A stretch of 64,000 bases of DNA, from NCBI GenBank assembly GCA_037179335.1, contig JAKZHN010000028.1:372001-436000 (forward strand). The letters run 5' to 3'. Every line of letters starts with the position of its first letter. The stretch's first letter is position 1. This DNA is from Cyclaneusma minus. Lineage: Eukaryota; Ascomycota; Leotiomycetes; Marthamycetales; Marthamycetaceae. Shown piece by piece: positions 35,082 to 46,919 of the stretch. A model generated the notes under the pieces. The model worked only from the letters and a program-made list of their open reading frames with translations, did not search any database and was not told the DNA's origin. The position numbers and the translations under genes were made by a program.

Positions 35082-36149
35082 ATGGACAGCCCGGACAGCG
35101 TCGCTTTTATCTTCGAGGACCTGGTTGAGGACCTGGACCTGGAAGACGGCTCAGATGACAGCCAAGAAGACAACTTAGAAGCCGGCCCAGAAGCCGGTCC
35201 ACCAGCCGGTCTACTACCCAGTCCACCAGCCAGTCCACCGGCCAGCCCAAACGAGGTCCCCACCGCCTCATCACCCCCACCAAACGACCTCCCCACTGCC
35301 TCATCATCCTCCTACAGTCCTTCAACATCCACTCATCCAGCACCCAAGTTCCCACGAAGCGGAAGCATCATCGCCACCCTCCAGACCGAAGCAAGCGGAA
35401 ATCCTGGTCTTTGGAACCTCATCCAGCGCCTCGACCACAACACCATCGCCGGCCTCCTCTGCAAACTGGCTCTGTCCTCCAGCGCCGCTTTCGAACTCAC
35501 CAGTTCCGTCTACCAGGAAACCTGCAAAGACGCTCCCGATGACGAAACCGCACGCGAAGAAGCATCCAAGATAGTGTCCAATGCCAATGACGAGTTCGAG
35601 CGCAGGCTCGATCTCCAAACCAAGATCAAAACCATGCAGGATGCCGGGAGAAAACTAGAAGTCCAGACCCTCAAGGCGAAAGAACCGATTACCCAGTTTG
35701 ATGACATAAGCAACGAGTGCTACCGCATATTCTGGGCTATCTCGACTGATGAAAGTATAAGGGATCTGCGGGAAGGCTTTACACGGCTGGATGAACACCT
35801 AAAGTGGACTAATCGCGGCGTGTTGTTCATCTGGAGGATGTCGAAGAGGCAGCCGTATATTACGAAATGGCGTGCAGTGACGGCTCTGGCGCAGATGACC
35901 AAAACGCTCTCCTATGCGGATGGGTGCTTTCAGGGGCAAGTTAAAACCCATCCTAGTGATGTGTTCAATACCACGGTCATTGTCATGGTGGCACTAGTGG
36001 AGAAGATGGAGGTCCGTGAAAGGATGGGTCTTGCGAGACATAGCTTGGGAGAGAGGGTGAGAGAGGCTGCGGATATGTACACTCAATCTACACTTGATGC
36101 GGTTCCGCGTACACATCTTTTGCTACTGGAAGGCTTCCGGTCTGGGTAA
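35082..36149 (+). CDS. Hypothetical protein, single exon, 355 aa
   Basis: I know no family for it. Residues 1-100 are acidic then Pro/Ala/Ser-rich with short repeats (GPEAGPPAG, SPPASPPASPNEVPTAS, NDLPTASS), probably disordered. Residues 100-350 look like a folded helical domain: GNPGLWNLIQRLDHNTIAGLLCKLAL, then a charged segment, then RVLFIWRMSKRQPYITKWRAVTALAQM-like helices. There is no signal peptide or membrane span. Codon use and the CT-rich leader fit a real gene. The LIQRLD...LLCKLAL pattern faintly recalls the Sts1/Cut8 tethering family, but I do not call that. Confidence 0.6.
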   Translation: MDSPDSVAFIFEDLVEDLDLEDGSDDSQEDNLEAGPEAGPPAGLLPSPPASPPASPNEVPTASSPPPNDLPTASSSSYSPSTSTHPAPKFPRSGSIIATLQTEASGNPGLWNLIQRLDHNTIAGLLCKLALSSSAAFELTSSVYQETCKDAPDDETAREEASKIVSNANDEFERRLDLQTKIKTMQDAGRKLEVQTLKAKEPITQFDDISNECYRIFWAISTDESIRDLREGFTRLDEHLKWTNRGVLFIWRMSKRQPYITKWRAVTALAQMTKTLSYADGCFQGQVKTHPSDVFNTTVIVMVALVEKMEVRERMGLARHSLGERVREAADMYTQSTLDAVPRTHLLLLEGFRSG

Positions 36150-37110
36150 ATTCAAGAGATGCGGCCTCAGGGCTGCCGGAGTTCTGCGTGGTGTTAGGAG
36201 CGAATTGTCTCATTCTTGGATTGGGCATTCTACGACCTCTGAATAGGGGCTTCGAGATTGGGGGTACCAGGAAGAGCTCAGCGACCGGCAGAAGTCCCAG
36301 ACTTTGCTGCGTACGGGCTACAGCGTCGTTTGAATACGTTATCAGGCTGCCTAGCCCATTTTTACTAGTTAGCGTAGCATCGTCAAATCGAAATACGCAT
36401 GAGCAAGGGCAACTTTCACGTCTCTGATACATTGGGTGTTTACTTGCAAAAAGTGATCTCCCCCCATACACCCCCAAAACCAATTGCTGCCGCCGTGCGC
36501 TCAAAATAGTGACCAAAAACGGGGTAAAGAAAAAGAAAGGGCCCTCAGTATCTAAGACTCACATCAAAGATATCGAGCTGGGGAAGACAAACCACAAAAC
36601 CGCAAAAAATCTCAAAAAAATGAAAACCAAAAATCAAATTGCAGCCTTCGAAAAGGTCGCCAAATGTTGCTTAGCCTCTGTGATCCACTCTAAATGCAAA
36701 TACACATATAAAGGAAACAACCACTCTTCTAAGACACCCATTTGACGATATAAATTCCTCGCAAATCTGTATATGAGGTAGCCTGGATCTTTCGATGCAC
36801 CTTTTCCTTCTCGCCTCCCGCCTCCCGCCTCCTCAGTCAAAAAAAAAGGGGGCAAAAAGAGTGGTAAAGAATAGGGGAGAGTGGGCAATCCAACCAAGAC
36901 TCAGCTAACCAGATGCGAAGCAAGTGGAGAGCGGGCCTGTCTGAAAAATGTGTGCAGAATGTAATTATATAGGTACCTCGACTCCGCCCACCTCTGTTGA
37001 TCCCTTCTCGCTTTCTGTCTGCCAGCTCAAGGGACTCAAAAGAGCTTCCCAGACACTCTGTCGATTCAAATCTCCCAAGCTACGGAAACAACCCGCTCTC
37101 GACTAATTCT
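36150..37110. other. Intergenic stretch, 1 kb
   Basis: Convergent 3' flanks of the orphan gene (+) and GH3 gene (-). A purine/A-rich tract lies at about 36505-36720, with an 8-A run at about 36839-36847. No gene supported. Confidence 0.5.
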
Positions 37111-39968
37111 CTATATGCCGTTCCACCACACCGTCTTCTCCAACTCAAAACTTCCCCTCAACTCCTTGCCATCCTCCACGCTGCTGTTCGCAACAATCAC
37201 CTCATAAGTATCCTTCTCCATAACCCAAGAATCCGTCGCCTGGTCCCAGAAACTGCACGCATACTTCGTCTCCATCCTCACAACAACCTCCTTCTTCTCC
37301 CCCTGCTTCAACGCCACCTTCGCAAACCCTTTCAATTCCTTCTTGGGCCGTCCCACGCTCGGCGCTTTCTGTGCAATATACACTTGCACCACCTCTTTCC
37401 CATCTACGTCCCCGATATTTTCCACGTCCAGCGTGGCGCGTATTTCGTTTCCGTTGACGGCAACATGGAGGTTGCTAAACGCAAACGCAGAATAGCTCAA
37501 GCCGTGACCGAACGCAAAGAGTGGCGTTTTCTTCACTGCCTCGTAGTGTCGATAGCCCATGTACACATCGTCCGCATACCAAGTCTTCCCCCTCTCACTC
37601 CGGAAGCTCAAAAACGCCGGATTATCCTCGACTCTCACCGGCCAAGTGAGCGGCAGCTTGCCCGACGGACACACGGTACCAAACACCACATCCGCAATCG
37701 CATTCCCCGTCTCATCGCCCCCATACCAAGCCTGCACCAGCCCCCCAACCTCGCCAATCCACGGCATCGTCACCGGCGTCCCAGACTGCATCACCACAAG
37801 CACGTTTTTATTAGCTTTTGCTACTGCGCTGATAAGCGCATCTTGCAGCCCGGGCAAGTCCATAAACTGCCGGTCCGAATTCTCGCACTCCCAGTCTTGG
37901 TTCAGCCCCGCGCAGACAATCACTTGGTCCGCGTTTGCGGCCATTTCGGCAGCATGTGCTATCTCCTTTTCGCCATCGAGTGCCAAGCAGCCTCCCAGAC
38001 GCAAGCCGCCGCCGGGCGCAAAAGCAGTCGTGGGCAGTTTGCTGGCTGGTGCGGAGGTGAATTCGATGCGGATGGTGTAGACATTGTCTTTCTTGACAGC
38101 GATCTTGCCGACTTCTTCGCGCGTGCCGGTGCCGAAAAAGGTGCCGCCGGGGACTTGGTGCGTTTCGTTGTCGATCAGGAGGGCGTCGTCGACGTACAGT
38201 TTTGCGGCGCCGTAGACGGCGATGCCGAGCTCGTAGGTTCCGTCGGCGGGGGCGGTGAGGAGGCCGGTTAGGGTGGCGTACCAGAGGCGGCTGGTGATGG
38301 AGGGGTGCTTGTAGTCGACAAAATTCATGTCGGTGTTGGTGAGGACGGCTGAGTCGATGGGCTTTGAGTCTTTGGAGCGTGCGGAGGGTGGGCTGGTGTA
38401 GAATGCGCATTCGAGACCGGTGGTGCCGTTGGGAGCTTTGAGAGAGGCGCCGAGAGTGGGGAGGAAGTTGTGGCCGTGGCAGCCGGGAGTGTATGTGAGG
38501 TTTTCCGAGGAGACATACGAGGCAATGCCATCAAAGGGGGTGATGGCATAGTAAGCGGCCAATGCTGCCGAGCCACCGCCGCAGTATTGGGCGATCTTAG
38601 CATTGGGTCCTACTACGAGCGTCTTCTTGTCCTTTGATAAAGGCAAGACGTTGTTCTCGTTCTTCATGAGGACTATACCTTCGCCTGCAACTTTTCGAAG
38701 GAGAGCGGAAATTTCAGGACTATCGATGGTTTTCTCTGTTGCGTTTTCCGGGATGTCACTGGTGGAATAGCATTTCTTGACCAGGTTGAGGACGTTTCGG
38801 GCACGCTCATCTAGCACGTGCATGGGGACTTTCTTGGAGAACACAGCATGGTTCAACGCCTCGCCCCTCCATCGCGAAGGGCCAGGCATCTCGAGATCCA
38901 AGCCAGCAGTTATTGCGCCTGTCGTGGAATACGTTCCATACCTGGATCACGATCAGTCATGTTCATATGAGCGACAAGAATTATGCTTACCAGTCACTCA
39001 TGACTAAACCCTTGAAGCCCCACTCCTTTCTCAGAATATCATCGATAATCTTCTTATTCTCGCTAACATGCGTCCCATTGACCTTGTTATAAGCAGTCAT
39101 GAACGCACCCGGCTTCCCCTCTTTATGGACCAGCTGGAAAGGCATCAGATACATTTCCCTTAGCGCCCTTTCGCTAACCTGAGCATCGTAGGCCATGCGT
39201 TCGTGCTCCTGGTCATTGCACACAAAGTGCTTAATCGTAGCCGTGACATTCTTGCTCTCGACACCCGCAACGACAGATGCAGCTCCGAGACCTGCCAACA
39301 CCGGGTCTTCCGAAAGCGATTCGAAGCCACGACCACCAAGGGGTCCTCGCTGCATGTTGATGGTGGGACCGAGGAGAACATGGGCTCCTTTGGCATGGCA
39401 TTCGTCGCCCATGAGAGCTCCGGCCTTGAAAAGAAGATCGCGGTCCCAAGTGGCGCCGAGAGCAGTGCCGCAGGGAAGACATGCTGACTTGGTGCCGTTG
39501 AAGAATTCTAGAAATTCTGGTTAGATGAAAACTGGTGATCTGTCAGGGGCAAGATCGAACTTGTTCCTCGGACACCATTGGGTCCGTCTGATAATCTGAG
39601 CGAAGGAACCCCGTGATCTGGCAAGGCCTTGGTGTGCCAGAAGTCGATTCCTGCGAGACTTTAGTGTGAGAACTTGGTATTGAGAAGAAGAACATCAAGT
39701 GGGTTTTCGTGCTGGGTCACGGGGCCGTTTGTGAGATGGCTTGAGGACATGTGAGTGACTTAGAGGACGGATAAAGATGATTCTATATATCATATCCGGG
39801 CCCTGGCTACTCTCACGAGGGCAGTATCTGAACAGTAGAAAAGGGAATTCTGCCTTGCAGTGATAGATCATTGGAGGAATATAAGCAGCCATACGAACCA
39901 GAGAGCAAGTCGATTTTCTCCACAGTCGAGAGCTTGGCCAGAACAGCCTCAACATCGAGGTCAGCCAT
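37111..39968 (-). CDS. GH3 beta-glucosidase with PA14 insert
   Basis: A glycoside hydrolase family 3 enzyme that releases terminal beta-D-glucose from cello-oligosaccharides or aryl glucosides. Exons complement(37111..38941, 38991..39507, 39561..39650, 39899..39968) sum to 836 codons (835 aa). The N-terminal TIM barrel has RLSDGPNGVRGT, GCGTALGATWDRDL-like and KHFVCNDQEHER; the nucleophile Asp is in GLVMSDW (about residue 224), split by an intron. The alpha/beta sandwich domain follows (GEGIVLMKNENNVLPL), interrupted by a PA14 domain (LTGLLTAPADGTYELGIAVYG), then the C-terminal fibronectin-like domain. The N terminus MADLDVEAVLAKLS has no signal peptide, so the enzyme is probably intracellular. 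Intron 1 is 248 bp. Confidence 0.94.
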
Positions 39969-41432
39969 GGCCTCCCAAGAACAAAGGCAGAAAAGGAGGA
40001 GTGGAAGTATGAAGCTTTCTGCTCGAGGAACGGACTTGAACGTCTGGGTATCGTTTGACAGTAGGTAGGGAAGAGTGGAATTGTTACATATGTCGAAGGA
40101 TACAACCTTTACTAAGTAGTAGTCAAAGTCTCCAAGGGTACTTCTTGCTATTTGCAGCCCCCCCAATGTTACACCGAGATGGCGCTGATGATCCCCACAT
40201 GTTCTGGCAGAGCCCACAGACTCACAGTCCCAATCGACTCACGAGACCTTTGCTGATCGAGTGGAGACGCGTCCATCTGCGGCCCTTCGCGCCTCCACTC
40301 TGCAGTCCCTGTGCCATGTCTACATGTATCCATGGCCACAGTTCTCCCGATCCGGAGATAATCAGCAGACTGGCAGGTTGTGGCAAAGGCTCTGGCAGCA
40401 CCTTAAGGAACAGCGGCCCGGTGAAGCGTGTGGAGTAGGCTGGATACACCAAACCGGCAGGCTAAACTTCGGTCCGCAGATGCACGTAGCCGAATCTGGA
40501 CCGATTGCACCCGATAACACCATCAAATCAAGAGATTTCGAACGATTCCACACATATCAACAGCCTAGGGGTCCGAGAGTCGATGCAGATGCTGAGGAGT
40601 GCAGATTTTGCCTGGAAGGAGAACGGAGCTTGCTCCTCCTTTTGTCTCGTTCGAACGGCCCACATGCCATTGCCAGGAGAATCCGTTGAGACCTTCAGAC
40701 ACCGAGACGTTGGATCGTCATTGGAAGCCGGTGCAGAGGAGACCGACTCGACGGGAGAATTATATGTGACTCTGTTACTTTGCCATGCAGATGGTGCATT
40801 TAATTCCGTGCGAATTCCTCTGCCGAAGAGAAACCCTATTTTACACATTAGTAACACAAGATATCGCAAACTTTGCCACGCCAGGGATAGCGTACTGGGG
40901 TTGATAAATCACGACTGGACTTTGATCCATATCGCGATATCAGGACGTGCTCCCTGGAAACACAAGTCAAATAAGCTTCTGACATGATATCCAGCCTGGA
41001 GAGATAGGAGCCGCCTCCGGTTGGCGGCACAGCCATTTGACTGACTCGGAATCGCCCTGATCAGCATCCAACATGGCGCCAGCTATCCGGTTTGCCATGT
41101 GGAGTTTGCTGCTTGCTTGAATCGTCCATTCCCCGAGGGGCTTGAAGTTAAGACGCGAAAATCTTGAATCAAGCGACCAAGCCTCGCAACGGGTCCAAGC
41201 ATTTAGCATTTTGGCTTGATCACTACATGTAGATCTACTTTAGATCGCATGATTTAGAATTGCATATAGTAGTATTTGCTTGAACCGTGATTGTGGAAAC
41301 CTAGACGGCACCGGGAATAAACAGCTATCAGAACTCCAGAAAGATCAATAACCTGGCCATGTCCTCCTTTACACTTCCGGTACAAACGCCCATTATTTCC
41401 CACCATCCGTCTTCTACATTTCCTGTACATTT
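39969..41432. other. Intergenic stretch, 1.5 kb, no gene supported
   Basis: This holds the GH3 promoter and the MCM2 3' flank. Overlapping short frames on both strands (for example 40261-40689, 40505-40987) have no recognisable domain and no splice pattern I trust. Confidence 0.5.
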
Positions 41433-44105
41433 TTAGGCCATGGAAGCAGTTGCAACGCGTGCTGCTGGCTGATGCGCTCTTGCTCCACTTCTCTTGTTGC
41501 CAGAGCCGGGCCTCGCCAGCGTGTATTTGGCAAAAGCACGCGCAAGAGCCTTCTTAGCGCTGACCTTCTGGCTGCCGATAAACGAGTCGACCGTCACGGC
41601 AATTGCGCGGTCGATGTCCTGCGGCGAACAGTATTCGGAAAGTCGCATCTTGCAGAAGGCCTCTGCGATTCTCATGATGGCTTCCAAATGACGGACCTGG
41701 GAACCGTTAGCATGTGTGGCGGGATATCATATGGACTCGGGACTTACGGTGATGGGATATGCGCCGGTTACTAAACTCTCTCTTCTCATGTCTGCAAACA
41801 ACTTGGACACTTTGTCCTGGTCGATTTGATACAGGTTGGGACGGCACTTCTCGCGAGCATACAAGATGTATTTGCGGAGAAGCTCTTGCGGGATCTCGCC
41901 CTCCTGCTTTGGATCGCCTCCATTGATACCAGTGGAGGGCATTTCAGAATCGTGCTCTACGTCCATGGAGTCCTGGTTCTCATCGATTGCTTGCGAAGCC
42001 GGGTGTGAGCGGGCGTGCGAGCCGACGACGAATCTTGCAAGTCGCTCATCTTCCGATGGGTCCACAGTGTCCCGAACCACACACAGAATGTCGAAACGGG
42101 ACAGAATAGGCTCTGTCAGCTCGACGTTTTGTGAGAACGGGAGTGTGGAGTTGTATCGACCGCCGATGGGATTGGCTGCTGCAATAATTCCACACCTCGC
42201 CTGCAGCGTGGTAACGATACCAGCCTTTGAGATGGAGATGGTTTGCTGTTCCATGGCTTCGTGGATAGAGGTTCGATCCTGGTCGTTCATCTTGTCGAAC
42301 TCGTCGATGAGGCAAGTACCACGGTCTGCGAGCACCAGCGCACCACCTTCCAGAGTCCATTCCGAGGTCATGGGATCTCTTCGTACACTAGCTGTAAGAC
42401 CCACAGCACTGGCACCTTGACCAGTAGCAAAAACTGCTCGGTGCGCGGTTTTCTCGACGTACTTGAGCACTTGCGACTTGGCAGTACCTGGATCACCAAG
42501 CAGAAGCACGTTGATGTCGCCACGAATCTGATGAGCTCCTTGTCTGACCTTGGCAACTCCACCGAACAGTGAAAGAGCGACAGCAGTCTTGATATCGGTG
42601 TGGCCGTAGATACTTGGTGCTATCGAGTGGATGATCTTGTCAATGATCTGGGGATCACGGGACAAGGCACGGATTTGATGCTCGTCCTCTTCTGTGAGTC
42701 TGAAACCTGCAAGTTGATCATGTGATTTGACAACATTGTTTGCCTCGAGAATGGTGGCAAAAACAGGGAAACCGTTGCGGTTGTTCAATTGGGCATCATA
42801 ATTGTTGCGGTAGACACCTGTGATCTCAACCTCCTCGCCAGGCTTCGCTCTGTCAATGAGATCCCAGAGTAAGACAACCTCGCGGTGACGAGGCAAGCGA
42901 CCGGCTGGAACAGTTCCTGGAGACTCTTGCAAAGTGATCTTCTGGTAGTTGCGGTAGACGGTCTTCTCAGAGTTCACCTCGAATGGTCCGCGGGACTGGC
43001 AGTTCTGACAAAAGGAGATCTTGACTTCGACATTTGACTCCTGCTGGAAAGGACCGAGAACAACTCCGCACTTCTTGCAGTTGAACTTGACATATTTGAG
43101 TTGTGGGAAAACACCGCTTCGGCGAGTTACGACACCACTGACGCGGACGAGGCAGTTCAAGTGTGACTGTCGCAATTGGCGGAGAGTGTAGTGGACAGGC
43201 AGATCTGTAATTCGGACGTGGATTTCCGAATGGATGATCTCATATGCTGGGTAATGCAAGAGAGTGACCTCCATGGCCACCTCGTCGAATAGCTTGAGCA
43301 TCTCGCCAGGAGCGTTGGCCAAGAAGTAGGCCAAAATGGCTTTCGAGGTCGATAGATGATCGTATGACACTTCCAGAGATTCGGCGTTGATTTCTCCGAG
43401 AGTTCGAATACGGTTGCCATAGACAGAAGAGCCGTGCTCGTCGGTGTACTCGGTCAAGAAGGCCTTGAATTCGCGCTTGATAGTACGCTGGACGGCAGGT
43501 TGAGCAACCCAGTCCGTCAGACTTGACGCCTTGACATCTTGCAAGGTCTCGAGAGATAGCTCCTCTTCCATGATATCGTCGACCATGTCTTCATCTTGGT
43601 CTTCATCATAGTGATGGCGTCGTCGTCTTGGCTGGTTCGTGAGATCGAGGTCGCCGTCCTCGTCTTCGTCCTGAAGAAAGGCGGCTGGCATTCTACGCTG
43701 ACCCGCAGCCAATCGATCTCGGCGATTGAGCTGGGCTTCGAGCCGTCGTCGAGTTGAAAGATCCAACTCGTCGTACTCGCCGTCGTCGTCAATGTCAGCG
43801 CCCCCGTAAGCGTCGTTCTCGCGCGAGCCATAATCGCGCTCGAAATTGCCGGCAAACAAGTCAATGCCGTCCTCATCTTCGGCCATCTCATCGACATCAT
43901 CAATGTCGGCAACGATCTCGGGGTCGTCTTCGATATCATCAACATCGTCGTCTGCTCCTTGGCTCATGGGGAAGGCAGGGGGCGAAGAGGGGATGATGCC
44001 GGCCGCGGGGCTCGAAGCTGGCAGACCTGTGGACGAAGGAGCATCGTCATTCTCTCTCGAGCGCTTCCGACTTCGCCCTGCGGCGCCGCGGTTGGCAGAA
44101 GACAT
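41433..44105 (-). CDS. MCM2: DNA replication licensing factor Mcm2
   Basis: One of six subunits of the MCM2-7 replicative helicase. Exons complement(41433..41696, 41748..44105) sum to 874 codons (873 aa). The acidic N terminus (DDDVDDIEDDPEIVADIDDVDE) is the Mcm2-specific histone-binding tail. The zinc finger CKKCGVVLGPFQQES...CQNC is near residue 340. The AAA+ core has GDPGTAKSQ (about 530), IDEFDKM and arginine finger SRFDIL. The 51-bp intron near the end joins AYPITV to RHLEAIMRIAEAFCKM, the conserved last winged-helix part. It diverges from the mlo2-type gene across a promoter with an ACGCGT box. Confidence 0.97.
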
Positions 44106-44567
44106 GTTGTGCCGTAATGGAGAACTGACGAAGGAGACAATTAGCAGGGCGCTTAGCTGGAAAGCTGGGTGTTGGGGATGGAGAAGACATACCTCATGTT
44201 GCTACTTATGAGAAGTAAGGAAGACAAATTATGCGACCAGTTTCTCGTATTCGAGAAGTAATTTTTGGGTGAGAGGTGGAGTGGTGGCTATCGCGTTGAA
44301 GTTGGAAAATGCACGGGGGAAGGGAGGTGGGAGGAGTCGAAGACAAAGTTCGTTCGCGCGACGCGCTCGCGTAAATTGGTGGTCAGTGCACACGCGTAAA
44401 GTGGTTGCACAACTTTATGTCATCGGCATCGACCAATACAAGTCTCTCGACTCCAGGACCACGAGATTGAATTGTGAAGACGCCGCCGAATTTCACACCC
44501 ATTTCTCCTTCATTTTCCATCAACTCCGAAACCGTCAACTCAGTTCGCATTACCTGACACTCCAATC
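44106..44567. promoter_or_regulatory. Divergent promoter MCM2 / mlo2 with MCB-like ACGCGT
   Basis: The region contains one exact MluI cell-cycle box, ACGCGT, at 44392-44397 and a near match GACGCGCTCGCG at about 44360. MBF binds ACGCGT in G1/S genes of yeasts, and MCM2 is a classic target. Which of the two genes responds here is inference. Confidence 0.6.
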
Positions 44568-46325
44568 ATGGATCCTCCTCCACCACCAAGTGTCGAGCCG
44601 GAGTCTGCAACCACTCCATCTCGAAGCCAGAGCTTCTCTCAGGCTTCTGATGATTCGCAGACCGCAGCTGAGTATGCGCTTTATTTCTACTTATATGTCT
44701 CTCCTACCCATATGTCTCGATTCATAGAAATTCTTAGACTAATTATCGTCATCCAGGTTTATCGACAGTCAACTGCAACTCGAAGCTGATGCCCGCGAGG
44801 CTCTGCCTTATGTGCGTGAATCTGTCTCTTTCGATTGTGAACTTCTTCTGATAGGAATATACAGGCGTTCGATACTTGCACGAAGCCTCTTGGCCCACTC
44901 CGCCAAATTACCTTCGCTTGCCTGACCTGCAATCCTCCTTCATCCGACTCCTCGAAGACCTACAATCTAGCCGCTGTGTGCTACTCATGTTCAATCTCAT
45001 GCCATGGCGATCACACTCTGGTCGAGCTCTTCAACAAACGCAACTTCGTCTGCGATTGCGGTACTACAAGATTTCCTGCCGGGTCTCCTTGCAACCTACG
45101 TCTCAATCCTGCTACAAACACCAAAGGAGGTGTACATTCTGAGGAGCCGGCGGCTACCAATAAGTACAATCAGAACCATGCCAATCGTTTCTGCGGATGT
45201 GCTTGCGAATATGACGCTTTTCAGCAGAAAGGAACAATGTTCCAATGCTTGGGTCTTGGAACGGCTGAAGATGGCGGCTGTGGCGAGGATTGGTGGCACC
45301 CGCATTGCTTAGTCGGCCTAGATTCCGAGTGGCCCGACCGACAGAAGACGCCGAAGAAGAAATCGACGAAATCAGAGTCGGCCGGTCTTCTGAGCTCTAT
45401 CACAGAAGTTGCAGAAGCGGCAGTAGATCAGCAGAATGATCAGGCAGCTGCCGCGGAAGCTCAAACCGCCGAGAACGCGGAAGATGAGAGCGAGGATGAG
45501 GAGGAGCTGCCATTGCCACCAGGCTTCCCTAGCGAAGATGACTTTGATTACTTCCTCTGCTACAAATGTGTCGAAGCGAACCCCTGGATCAAGCGCTATG
45601 CCGGAGCAGAGGGATTTCTACCACCCGTCTTCCTCAGAAGCAGCGCGCCCTCCCCCGAAGCCGATGCCGTCACACGCGAGGGCTCTCCTTCAAGAAAGCG
45701 AAAAGCCTCCGACGAGGAAGACGCCGACTCAGATACAGCCGCCAAACGCCTTCGCACCGATGACACCGACCTGAACACCAAGTCCATCGACACAGCAACC
45801 ACCGGCCTCCTTAACAAGGCCGATGCCGACCAGCCAGCTTCAGAGACCAAGCCAGCCACCAAAGAATGTCTCTACAAATCCCTACCATCCCCACCCCCCG
45901 AACGCATGTCTCTTTTCCTCAAGGCCGACTTCCGAGAACACCTCTGCCACTGCCCCGCCTGCTTCCCGCGCCTCACCCCGCACCCCCAACTCCTCGAAGA
46001 AGAAGAGTCCTACGAGCCACCCCTCTCCAGCTCCTCCGATGACGGCAATGACCAAAACTCCACAGTTGGCAGCGGCTCTCTGCTCGATCGTGGCGAGCGC
46101 GCCCTGTCCAACATGGATCGTGTCAAGGCGATCGAGGGCGCAATGGCCTACAATAAGCTGAAGCAGAAGCTAACGCCGTTCTTCAAGGAATTTGCTGAGA
46201 GCGGGAAGGCCATTGGTGCCGAGGATATCAAGAGCTATTTTGCGAAGTTGAGGGGTGACGAGGAGGTTGTGAGGGAGGGAGAGGGGGAGAAGGTGGATAG
46301 CAGGAAGGAACAAAGTGGCTATTGA
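44568..46325 (+). CDS. mlo2: UBR-box protein, UBR7/Mlo2 type
   Basis: Probable ubiquitin-ligase-type protein with an N-recognin box and a PHD-like module. Exons 44568..44671, 44757..44811 and 44865..46325 sum to 540 codons (539 aa). Splicing restores the UBR box: CTKPLGPLRQITFACLTC, VCYSCSISCHGDHTLVELF, RNFVCDCGTTRF, then NRFCGCACEYD and a PHD-like MFQCLGLG...CGEDWWHPHCLVG. An acidic, Ala-rich linker and FLCYKCVEANPWIKRYAG follow; the C-terminal part has FREHLCHCPACFPRL, a Cys/His pattern typical of this family. It probably acts in nucleus or cytoplasm; its substrate is unknown from sequence. Confidence 0.93.
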
Positions 46326-46919
46326 GATTGGGCCAAGCCTGCCAGTGGCCGCTGGAAGCTACCAGTGACTGCATTATTCTCACTCTGGTTGCTGCGGGCT
46401 TTACTGCTGGTAGGCCCACGACCAACGCCAATTGGTCGCTCTTGCTAGGTAGAAATGGCCAGGGCAGATCATGTCCACTGAGGTATTCAATTCTTCCTCT
46501 GTCTAATTCTTTCTGTTTTTCACTCTATGCAGTTGCAACAGCCTCCTAAAACTGGCGAAATTAAATTATGGCAGGAAGGGAACGGCGGAAGGGAAATTGA
46601 CCATAAAGAAACGGGCGTTCTTTTCTTGCAAGGCTTGGGGTCTATGGATAATCAGGGGCATTTCGCACATGGTTTCGGAAGGTATTGAGAAAGGTGCCTG
46701 AATTTGCAAAGAGAATACGGCAATTGGCAGACTGGGATTGACAAATCATAGTGCAAGGTTTCTACTACCTCCCGTTTCATAGTGACATGAGAAGACTCTG
46801 TATATGGCCCCTGATCAGCGCGCAGTGTGGGTTGATTGGGAATATGGTTTTGATATGCCCAAGGATCACGAATACGACTTTCAAATTCTATGGTAGTAGC
46901 AGTTCTCTCTATGCTCTGT
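46326..46919. other. Intergenic stretch between mlo2 and the MFS gene (convergent)
   Basis: About 590 bp of 3' flanks, CT/TG-rich. Nothing recognised. Confidence 0.5.

Noticed and set aside
36509..36745. A 78-codon Lys-rich frame on the + strand
   Set aside because: It is explained by an A-rich tract in a convergent 3' flank; no homology or splice signals support it.
37000..38271. A 424-codon open frame on the + strand
   Set aside because: It is antisense to the GH3 beta-glucosidase exon and has the His/Arg/Pro-rich look of a reverse-frame shadow.
40261..40987. Overlapping + strand frames of 142 and 160 codons
   Set aside because: They are in two different frames with no recognisable residues, in the promoter region between GH3 and the MCM2 3' end.
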